Below are positions 1-5,025 of a DNA stretch of 5,025 nt, piece after piece (position 1 is the stretch's first letter; every line of letters starts with the position of its first letter). Source of the stretch: an uncultured Lachnospiraceae bacterium. GTDB lineage: Bacteria; Bacillota; Clostridia; Lachnospirales; Lachnospiraceae. The stretch is from the NCBI GenBank assembly GCA_905236925.1, contig CAJOQS010000218.1, positions 1 through 5,025 on the forward strand. Reading direction: 5' to 3'. Under the pieces are notes generated by a model. That model saw only the letters and a program-made list of their open reading frames with translations. It made no database searches and was not told the DNA's origin. Position numbers and translations under genes: made by a program.

Positions 1-652
1 CCGGCTCGCCGAGGCCTTCCGGAAGTCCGGACACGATAAGCTCGACAACTCCGCCCTCGGAGGTTCCGCTTTCCTTCTTCTCATTAAGAAGCTCAACCGC
101 CGCGGCAGTCGCTGCCGGATCGGGCATTGCAACGGGGCTCTTCTTTATCTCCTCGCGGGAGCATTTCGAATACTGTATGGAAACACTTCCGATCGAGCGC
201 ACATACGCACAGAGTTCAACCCCTGCAGCGGAAAGTACAGCCGCGGCAACGGCTCCCGCCGCGACACGCGATGCGTTATCCCTGTCGTTGACCCTGCGGA
301 GCACGCCGCTCTTCTTCTCGTACGCGGAATCCGCGCAGCCCTTCCTTGCTTCGGTCAGTTCCTCTTCTCCGGCCTTGTATTTGAGTGCCGAATTGATTAT
401 CGTCATCGCGATCGGAGTTCCGTTGGTAACTCCCTTTGTAAGACCTGAATTGATCGTTACAAAATCATTCTCGTGACGTCTTGAAAAAAGGCATTCCGTC
501 GAGGGACGTCTTCTGTTCAGGTATGCCTGAACATCGTTCTCGCTCAGTGCAATCCCTGCCGGAACACCATCAACAACCACTCCGATCCCGTTTCCGCCGT
601 CTTCAACCCATGACGTAACGCGGAAATTCCTGCCAAATGTCGATCCTGCCAT
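1..652 (-). CDS. Chorismate synthase (AroC) family protein, divergent and probably not a standard chorismate synthase; N-terminal 217 residues, 3' end outside window
   Basis: The frame runs open from ATG at 652 to the window edge, giving 217 residues; the family is usually about 360-390. An AAGGAG site 5 nt upstream fixes the start. Family features seen: MAGSTFG start, RVTSW (11-15), VVVDGVPAGI (25-34), NRRRP (46-50), NGTPI (77-81), SRVAAGAVA (128-136), a CPDP-like MPDP (176-179) and SGLPEGLGEP (208-217). These match chorismate synthase in order and spacing. Chorismate synthase converts EPSP to chorismate with reduced FMN in the cytosol. The active-site motifs are altered: the usual WGESHG reads WVEDGG (15-20), RPGHAD reads RKGCAD (103-108), and the RDYRGGGRSSxRET stretch is replaced by a shorter RRVNDRDNA (119-127). 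Both catalytic histidines are therefore missing (Gly19, Cys106). No stop or frameshift is visible. It lies 25 bp after the HAD gene, probably in the same transcript. Family membership is secure; chorismate synthase activity is doubtful. Confidence 0.9.
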   Translation of the reverse strand, partial: MAGSTFGRNFRVTSWVEDGGNGIGVVVDGVPAGIALSENDVQAYLNRRRPSTECLFSRRHENDFVTINSGLTKGVTNGTPIAMTIINSALKYKAGEEELTEARKGCADSAYEKKSGVLRRVNDRDNASRVAAGAVAAAVLSAAGVELCAYVRSIGSVSIQYSKCSREEIKKSPVAMPDPAATAAAVELLNEKKESGTSEGGVVELIVSGLPEGLGEP

Positions 653-657
653 ACCTT

Positions 658-663
658 CTCCTT
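658..663 (-). promoter_or_regulatory. Ribosome binding site of the AroC-family gene
   Basis: AAGGAG on the minus strand lies 5 nt before the ATG at 652. It identifies the start of a gene that leaves the window without a stop codon, and it shows the gene can be translated independently of the HAD gene 25 bp upstream. A weak inverted repeat (GTTAT/ATAAC, 666-684) lies just upstream and spans the HAD stop codon. Confidence 0.7.
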
Positions 664-677
664 ACGTTATCATATGA

Positions 678-1274
678 TCATAACAATTTCTCGAGTTCTT
701 CTCTGCCCTGTTTGTAGGATTCAAAAACTATCCCCTTCATTCCGATCTTAACGGCTCCTTCGATATTGGCGGGCGTATCGTCCAGAAAAACACATTCCTC
801 CGCCTTGAGGCCGTATCTGTTCAAAAGGACCTCGTATATCCGGGAATCCGGCTTTAAAAGCTTCTCCTCAAAGGAGATCACCCTGCCGTCCTCCAGCCCG
901 AAGAAGTTGAAGTTCCGGCTGATATATCCGAAATGATCCTGCGAGTAATTCGAAAGAAGGTAGATGCGGTACCCCCGCGCCTTGAGTTCCTCGAGCCACC
1001 CGCGGGAATAGTCGTATTCCATTACGAGCCTTCTCCGATCCTCAAAAAACAGCCTTATGTCGGCCTCAATCTCCGGATCCTTCGCGATCATTGCGGTTAT
1101 TATATCATCAAGAGACATTACACCTCTGTCCACCTCGCGCCAGAGAGGATCAAGCGTTGTCGCCCTTGCCAGCCTTTCGGCAGCTTCACCTTCAAAGCCC
1201 AGCTCCTCTATGTATTCCTTCCAGCGGAAGGCTGCCAGTACATTACCTATATCAAATACTATATTCCTGATCAT
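678..1274 (-). CDS. HAD superfamily phosphatase, subfamily IA (YihX-like)
   Basis: A complete 198-residue cytosolic haloacid dehalogenase-type hydrolase. Motif I is IVFDIGNVL with nucleophile Asp8. Motif II is YLLSN (Ser108). Motif III is Lys141 in LLKPD. Motif IV is FLDDTPANI with Mg-binding Asp165/Asp166. A helical cap insert (about 15-85) marks subfamily IA. Position Asp+2 is Gly rather than the usual acid/base Asp; this DxG form is known from the YihX sugar-phosphate phosphatase clade and is not a mutation peculiar to this gene. The substrate cannot be told from sequence; small phosphorylated metabolites are the likely class. The ATG overlaps the ung stop (ATGA, 4 bp) and has no clear Shine-Dalgarno sequence (only GAGA-like bases), so translation is probably coupled to ung. 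Confidence 0.93.
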   Translation of the reverse strand: MIRNIVFDIGNVLAAFRWKEYIEELGFEGEAAERLARATTLDPLWREVDRGVMSLDDIITAMIAKDPEIEADIRLFFEDRRRLVMEYDYSRGWLEELKARGYRIYLLSNYSQDHFGYISRNFNFFGLEDGRVISFEEKLLKPDSRIYEVLLNRYGLKAEECVFLDDTPANIEGAVKIGMKGIVFESYKQGREELEKLL

Positions 1275-1945
1275 ATATTCTCTATCTGCCAGTCTATCGG
1301 CTCCTCGCCGTTTGCTTTAAGAAATTCGTTTGCTTTTGAAAAATGCCTGCATCCGAAGAAACCCCTGTACGCCGAAAGCGGGCTCGGATGTGCCGCTTTA
1401 AGCACCAGATGCCTGGGATTGTCCAGCATACCGCCTTTTTTCTGGGCAGGACTGCCCCACAGCAGGAAGACGACAGGCCTGTCGATCCTGTTGGCCGCGG
1501 CTATGATGGCGTCGGTCAGCTGCTCCCATCCGTGTCCCTGATGCGAATTGGCCGCATGCTCGCGGACAGTCAGCACGGTATTTAGAAGAAGCACGCCCTG
1601 GTCGGCCCATTTCTTCAGATATCCGTTATTGGGCACATAGCACCCGAGATCATCCGAAAGCTCCTTGTAAATGTTTACGAGGGAGGGCGGCGCTGGATTG
1701 CCCGGAAGTACCGAAAAGCATAATCCGTGTGCCTGATTGACCTCATGGTATGGGTCCTGTCCAAGTATAACGCATTTAACCTTTTCCAGAGGAGTATATT
1801 CCAGCGCGCTGAATATGCGGTCGGAGGGTGGAAAGATCACCCTCTCGGAATACTCCTTTTTAACGAATTGATAGAGCTCCCTGTAATAGGGTTTGGCAAA
1901 TTCCGGTTCAAGGACTCTTAGCCATTCCCCTGTAATCGCACCCAT
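1271..1945 (-). CDS. ung: Uracil-DNA glycosylase, family 1
   Basis: Excises uracil from DNA as the first step of base excision repair. The reading is 224 residues, the family's normal length. Family-1 motifs are intact: the water-activating loop GQDPYH with catalytic Asp64, the QAHG that follows, LLLNTVLTVR (uracil-contact Asn122), and the DNA-intercalation loop HPSPLSAYRGFFG with His186. PPSDRIFSALEYTP near residues 39-52 is also typical. Start choice: a GTG at 1951 overlaps the amidase stop as GTGA and would add two residues, but the GGAG at 1953-1956 is only 1 nt from it. The same GGAG is 7 nt from the ATG at 1945, so the ATG is preferred. The gene sits between the amidase (stop at 1948-1950) and the HAD gene (4-bp overlap), and is probably co-transcribed with both. 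Confidence 0.97.
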   Translation of the reverse strand: MGAITGEWLRVLEPEFAKPYYRELYQFVKKEYSERVIFPPSDRIFSALEYTPLEKVKCVILGQDPYHEVNQAHGLCFSVLPGNPAPPSLVNIYKELSDDLGCYVPNNGYLKKWADQGVLLLNTVLTVREHAANSHQGHGWEQLTDAIIAAANRIDRPVVFLLWGSPAQKKGGMLDNPRHLVLKAAHPSPLSAYRGFFGCRHFSKANEFLKANGEEPIDWQIENI

Positions 1946-1947
1946 AC

Positions 1948-2931
1948 TCACTCTCCGAAATACTTGTCGATGCCGTCCGCTATGCCTTCCGCTATCTTCC
2001 CGCGATACTCAGCCGTCTGAAGAAGACGGTCCTCTTCGGGATTCGAAAGATAACCCACTTCCACATGAGAGGCAGGTATCCTTGTCCAGTTGAGCGCGGT
2101 AAGTCTGTCATGGGCGATAACTCCCCAGCTCCTTGCTTCCGTTGCGGCCTCAAGCTCTGTGATGATCGAAGAACCCAGTTTGTTGGACTCCTCGATGACC
2201 GATGCCGCAACAAAGGAATTGGACTTCGACGGTTCGAAGACCATTATGCCCCTGATGCCTTCACGGTCATCCGCGTTGGCGTGTATGTGAACAACGATGT
2301 CGCCGTTCAGGTTCGCGGTCTGGGCTCTGGTCGCATCGCTTATCGATACGCTGTTGTCCTCGCGTATCATATAGACGTCATAGCCTCTTTTTGTAAGTTC
2401 ATCCCTGAGGAGGAAGGCTATCTGAAGAACCAGCTCGTATTCCGGTGTATGTGTTGCGACACCCTCGGCTCCCGAGCTGACCTTGTTCTTTGTTTCAGAG
2501 GATTCGGGGCCTAACGGTTCCCTGCCGTTGTCGTTGCTTGCCTGATGAGCGGCATCGATGACGACTGTGCGTTTAGCGGTAGCCGTCTCTTCCGTACCTG
2601 CTCCCTGATCGACCGGCACGGGTTCCTGAGTATCCGCTGCGGCACCGCCGTTATCCGCAGTATCCGGTTGACCCGCCTCCGGCGTGGCTGTCGGTTCCGC
2701 TGTAGGGGCAACATCCACAGCACTGCTGTCCTGTTTTGCGCCTCCCGACGGTTCCTGAGGTGAAGGCGTCGGAGTCCCGGTATCGGATGCAAGTTTTTCC
2801 AGAGCCGCGTCATACTCGGAAGACAGGTCCCGGCTTCCCTGCATCATGACCTTTGCCGCAAGCGACATGACCAGGATCACTCCGCAGAAGATTCCCGCAA
2901 CGATCCCGACCTTCTTGAGTATATCACTCAT
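1948..2931 (-). CDS. Membrane-anchored N-acetylmuramoyl-L-alanine amidase (Amidase_3 family)
   Basis: A zinc enzyme that cleaves the MurNAc-L-Ala bond of peptidoglycan outside the membrane. From ATG 2931 it has 327 residues. MSDILKK is followed by a hydrophobic segment (about 8-27) that acts as an anchor or uncleaved signal. Next comes a Thr/Pro/Ala/Glu/Asp-rich linker (about 50-118) that would cross wall space, then the catalytic domain (about 122-327). Zinc and catalytic positions are kept: His129 in VVIDAAHQ, Glu164 in TPEYEL, His217 in HIHANA, and Glu291 in HVEVGYLSNPEED. The usual DPGH reads DAAH. The long loop after it (GPESSETKNKVSSGAEG) matches my recollection of Lachnospiraceae homologues. 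An in-frame ATG at 2973 would add 14 residues, but its GGAG touches the ATG and it lies in the loop of the terminator hairpin, so 2931 is preferred. AGGAG at 2943-2947 is 11 nt from 2931, which is rather long. Confidence 0.93.
   Translation of the reverse strand: MSDILKKVGIVAGIFCGVILVMSLAAKVMMQGSRDLSSEYDAALEKLASDTGTPTPSPQEPSGGAKQDSSAVDVAPTAEPTATPEAGQPDTADNGGAAADTQEPVPVDQGAGTEETATAKRTVVIDAAHQASNDNGREPLGPESSETKNKVSSGAEGVATHTPEYELVLQIAFLLRDELTKRGYDVYMIREDNSVSISDATRAQTANLNGDIVVHIHANADDREGIRGIMVFEPSKSNSFVAASVIEESNKLGSSIITELEAATEARSWGVIAHDRLTALNWTRIPASHVEVGYLSNPEEDRLLQTAEYRGKIAEGIADGIDKYFGE
1953..1956 (-). promoter_or_regulatory. Ribosome binding site that decides the ung start
   Basis: GGAG (within CGGAGAG) lies inside the last codons of the amidase gene. 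Its spacing of 7 nt to ATG 1945 is good, while its spacing of 1 nt to GTG 1951 is too short. Because the site is embedded in the upstream gene, ung translation probably depends on ribosomes ending at the amidase stop. Confidence 0.55.
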
Positions 2932-2946
2932 TCCTGTTCCATCTCC

Positions 2947-2985
2947 TAAAAACCTAAAGCGGGGACTTATCATCTCCGCTTAAGG
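2947..2985 (-). terminator. Rho-independent terminator after the TelA gene
   Basis: On the minus strand CCTTAAGCGG (2976-2985) pairs with CCGCTTTAGG (2953-2962): six pairs, a T-T mismatch, then three more pairs, with a 13-nt loop. Five T residues (2952-2948) follow directly. It begins 20 bp after the TelA stop at 3006. The plus strand has no T-tract after the stem, so it works in one direction only. It separates the XpaC-TelA transcript from the amidase-ung-HAD-AroC-like block, and its last bases run into the amidase ribosome site (TTTTTAGGAG). Confidence 0.7.
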
Positions 2986-3005
2986 TAATAAAACTATTTC
3001 GTATA

Positions 3006-4205
3006 TCAGCTCCTGAGTTCAAGCAGCTTTGCCTTCAGCTCGCCCTCGATACGTCCGAGCTCGGCTTCCGCTTCCTTGCGCTTCTGTCTGCCTTCGCTCT
3101 GTATACGCATAACCTCGTCGAGTGTATTGATAAGGTTCTCGTTGGTCTGCTTGAGTGTCTCGATATCCACGATCGAACGCTCGGCTTCCTTCGCGGTCTG
3201 GATCGTAGCCATCTTCAGGGTTTCCGAGTTCTTCTTCAGAAGCTGGTTCGTCATCTCGGTAACTGCTGACTGAGCCTGTGTAGCCTCCTGACTGTGGGCG
3301 ATGCCCAGCGCAAGAACCATCTGTGACTTCCACAGCGGGATCGTGTTAACGATCGAGGACTGGATCTTCTCGACCATCAGAGTGTCGTTGTTCTGAAGCA
3401 GTCTGGTCTGAGGTCCGAGCTGAATGGAGATCATCCTGGTAAGCTCAAGGTCGTGAAGCTTCTTGTCAAACCTCTCGCAGAGATTGGCCATGTCGTTGTA
3501 ACGCTGAGCGTCTTCCTGGGCACCGGTCTGCTCGGCTCTCTTTCTCAGTTCCTCAAGCTCGTTGGCACGAACGCTCTCGAGCTTCTTCTTGCCGGCAATG
3601 ATATACATTGTCAGCTCCTTGTAATACTTCATGTTCAGCTCATACATCTGATCGAACATCGCGATGTCCTTCATCAGAGTAACCTGATGATTCTCGAGCT
3701 TCTCAACGATCTTGTCGACATTGACCTCGGCCTTGGCATAGGATGCCTTCATAGCCTCGAAATCATGCTTTTTCTTCTGGAAGAATCCCGCAATACCCTT
3801 TTTCTCTTCCTCGTTCATGGTCTTGAGCTGAACGACAAGAGCGGAAAGGTCTTCGCCTATCTCGCCGAGATCCTGCGTCTTAACATTCTTCAGAGCGCTC
3901 TCGGAGAATGAAGCGATGTTCTTCTGCGCGGCCGAGCCATAGCTCATAACCTGGCTGGAATCGGTGATATCGATCTTCTGGCTGAATTCCTCAACCACTT
4001 TCTTCTCCGCTTCGGTAAGCATCGACTCGTCAAGCTTGACGGCGTTTGCTTCTCTCTTCTCCTGGGCGGCAGCTTCTTCAGCAGCCTTGGCCTGCTCCTC
4101 CTGGATCGGAGAGGAAACGGGATTGAGAGTCAGTCCGAAATCAGGTGCAGCAACACCTCCGGCAGTCTCGGGTTCAAGGGTTAACGAAATGTTATTCTCT
4201 TCCAT
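3006..4205 (-). CDS. telA: TelA family toxic anion resistance protein
   Basis: A complete 399-residue protein of the TelA family (symbol given as the family name), linked genetically to tellurite and toxic-anion tolerance; its biochemical activity is not settled. There is no signal peptide or membrane segment, so it is probably cytosolic. Layout: an N-terminal tail with two LTLxP motifs (8-12 and 25-29), an Ala/Glu/Lys-rich stretch (about 35-70), then the mostly helical TelA domain to the C-terminus. The family's central signature is visible at 262-300: QLGPQTRLLQNND, then KIQSSIVNTIPLWKSQM. The last 50 residues are a charged coiled coil. An AAAGGAG site lies 8 nt before the ATG, and the XpaC-family gene ends 25 bp upstream. 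The two families normally occur together and are taken as functional partners. Transcription probably ends at the hairpin beginning 20 bp after the stop. Confidence 0.95.
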   Translation of the reverse strand: MEENNISLTLEPETAGGVAAPDFGLTLNPVSSPIQEEQAKAAEEAAAQEKREANAVKLDESMLTEAEKKVVEEFSQKIDITDSSQVMSYGSAAQKNIASFSESALKNVKTQDLGEIGEDLSALVVQLKTMNEEEKKGIAGFFQKKKHDFEAMKASYAKAEVNVDKIVEKLENHQVTLMKDIAMFDQMYELNMKYYKELTMYIIAGKKKLESVRANELEELRKRAEQTGAQEDAQRYNDMANLCERFDKKLHDLELTRMISIQLGPQTRLLQNNDTLMVEKIQSSIVNTIPLWKSQMVLALGIAHSQEATQAQSAVTEMTNQLLKKNSETLKMATIQTAKEAERSIVDIETLKQTNENLINTLDEVMRIQSEGRQKRKEAEAELGRIEGELKAKLLELRS

Positions 4206-4213
4206 TTATGTAT

Positions 4214-4220
4214 CTCCTTT
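4214..4220 (-). promoter_or_regulatory. Strong ribosome binding site of the TelA gene
   Basis: AAAGGAG lies 8 nt before ATG 4205, in the AT-rich 25-bp gap after the XpaC-family gene. It is among the best-matching sites in the window and suggests TelA is translated well on its own rather than only by coupling. Confidence 0.75.
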
Positions 4221-4230
4221 AATTATATTG

Positions 4231-5025
4231 TCAGTTAAGTGTAAGCTTGATGCCTTCATCGATATCGGAAGCATCGGGAGTAAGAGTAAGGCCTCCGGTA
4301 AGACCCTCCTGCTTAAGCAGGCTCTCCATGACCTTGATCTCGGTTGAAACATCCATCGCCTCATCCGCATACAGCGAATCAAGCTGCTGGTCGAAGGCTT
4401 CGAGAGCCTTGTCCATCATCTCCTCGACCTGATCCTTCGTGGTGTCGATATTCGTACCCGAGATTCCCGTTCCGTCGACCTTGTTGTAGGAACCGAGGAG
4501 CTTCAGGGCCGTAGGAAGATAATAATTGAAGAACCTTCTGACATCGCTCATTTTCTGGGGATGATCAACAACGTAATCAACGATCTTCTTCGTAACATCT
4601 TCGAGATGAACGATCTGTGCGGAAACCTTCTCGTCCTCGATCGCGTCGTCAAGCCTGCGCATCTCGGTGATCGCGGCCTCCTCGTCGTCGATCATCTTGT
4701 CGATGGCGGGATCGCCGGTACGCTTACGCTTCGCAACCTTGTATTTCTCGGCAAGCGTCTGCTGCTGCCTCTTCTGCTCCTCTTCGAGAGCCTTGCGGCG
4801 TGCTTCCGCCTGACGCTCGGCTTCTATCTTGGACTGCTCGGCAGCCCTTGCCTTCTCGAGTTCGGCCTCCATAGCGGCCTGCTTGGCCAGCTTCCTCTTC
4901 TCACGCCTTGAGAGCTTCACGGGCTGGTCGGCGGGGCGGTACGAAACGGTCTGTGCGGTGGCCATCGTTTCCTGCCTTCCGGGATAGGAGTACCTGTATG
5001 TCGATGAATACGGATTGGCCGAACC
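4231..5025 (-). CDS. xpaC: XpaC family protein (5-bromo-4-chloroindolyl phosphate hydrolysis family), probably 5'-truncated by the window edge
   Basis: Partner gene of TelA; the symbol is the family name. The family was named for a chromogenic-phosphate phenotype and its real function is unknown. Counting from ATG 4965 there are 244 residues: a Lys/Glu/Ala/Arg-rich coiled coil (about 18-80), the XpaC domain (about 85-220) with GDPAIDKMI, LEDVTKKIVDYVVDHPQK and RRFFNYYLPTALKLL, then a tail with LTLTP (226-230) and terminal LTLN (241-244). The visible part has no membrane segment. The frame stays open for the 20 codons between 4965 and the edge, reading a Ser/Tyr-rich stretch (NPYSSTYRYSYPG) with no other start. 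All three minus frames are open there, so this does not prove coding. GGAAGG 9 nt before ATG 4965 could serve as a ribosome site. The start is therefore either 4965 or outside the window; I lean to outside. Confidence 0.88.
   Translation of the reverse strand, partial: GSANPYSSTYRYSYPGRQETMATAQTVSYRPADQPVKLSRREKRKLAKQAAMEAELEKARAAEQSKIEAERQAEARRKALEEEQKRQQQTLAEKYKVAKRKRTGDPAIDKMIDDEEAAITEMRRLDDAIEDEKVSAQIVHLEDVTKKIVDYVVDHPQKMSDVRRFFNYYLPTALKLLGSYNKVDGTGISGTNIDTTKDQVEEMMDKALEAFDQQLDSLYADEAMDVSTEIKVMESLLKQEGLTGGLTLTPDASDIDEGIKLTLN

Noticed and set aside
177..476. Plus-strand frame of 99 codons at the left edge
   Set aside because: Antisense to the AroC-family gene. The minus frame is open for 217 codons with clear family similarity and a strong ribosome site.
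666..684. Inverted repeat GTTAT/ATAAC with the ATCATATGAT palindrome between the HAD and AroC-like genes
   Set aside because: Short, AT-rich, with a mismatch and no T-tract. Too weak for a terminator and not convincing as an operator.
678..1274. Gly at Asp+2 of HAD motif I taken as an inactivating change
   Set aside because: The DxG form occurs in active YihX-type phosphatases, and all the other motifs are present, so there is no ground to call it inactive.
933..1541. Plus-strand open frame of 202 codons
   Set aside because: It lies antisense to the HAD and ung genes, whose motifs are unmistakable. Its product is Pro/Cys/Arg-rich with no recognisable domain and no ribosome site that I could see.
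2065..2514. Plus-strand open frame of 149 codons opposite the amidase
   Set aside because: Shadow of the amidase catalytic domain; no recognisable motif and it crosses conserved amidase codons.
2511..2813. Minus-strand Arg/Pro-rich frame of 100 codons inside the amidase gene
   Set aside because: An alternative frame of the low-complexity amidase linker; its composition explains the open frame.
3453..3911. Plus-strand Leu-rich frame of 152 codons resembling a membrane protein
   Set aside because: The leucines are reverse complements of the GAG/AAG codons of the TelA helices. The apparent hydrophobicity is an artefact of the coiled-coil composition.
4561..4911. Plus-strand Leu-rich frame of 116 codons opposite XpaC
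   Set aside because: Same artefact: antisense of a Lys/Glu-rich coiled coil.

Overview
The window looks like chromosomal DNA from a Clostridia-type Firmicute, most likely Lachnospiraceae. This rests on three things: AGGAG-type ribosome sites, the XpaC-TelA gene pair, and an amidase whose active-site loop matches what I recall of Lachnospiraceae wall amidases. The genus cannot be fixed by reading alone. Every supported gene is on the minus strand, so transcription runs from the high coordinates toward position 1. No stretch of 300 bases lacks a gene, and I saw no RNA gene, CRISPR array, insertion sequence or attachment site.

Upstream block (about 5025 to 2947): an XpaC-family gene, open to the window edge, then 25 bp and a strong ribosome site, then a complete TelA-family gene. 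The two are the usual partners of the tellurite/toxic-anion-resistance group, whose biochemical role is unsettled. A hairpin followed by five T residues ends this block. The XpaC C-terminus and the TelA N-terminus share a short motif (LTLxP/LTLN), four copies in all, written with different codons each time.

Downstream block (2931 to 1): four tightly packed genes. They are a membrane-anchored, zinc-dependent N-acetylmuramoyl-L-alanine amidase, uracil-DNA glycosylase (ung), a HAD-family phosphatase, and the first 217 residues of a chorismate synthase (AroC) family protein that runs off the left edge. Gaps and overlaps run from -4 to +25 bp, so the genes are probably co-transcribed and partly translationally coupled. 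They share no obvious pathway (wall remodelling, DNA repair, small-molecule dephosphorylation, shikimate-family fold).

The most interesting item is the AroC-family protein. Its frame is intact, its ribosome site is strong and much of the family sequence is retained. However, both positions of the conserved catalytic histidines are changed and the GGGRSS-type loop is deleted. It is either a repurposed paralogue or a pseudoenzyme. The second item is the shared LTLxP motif in the XpaC-TelA pair.
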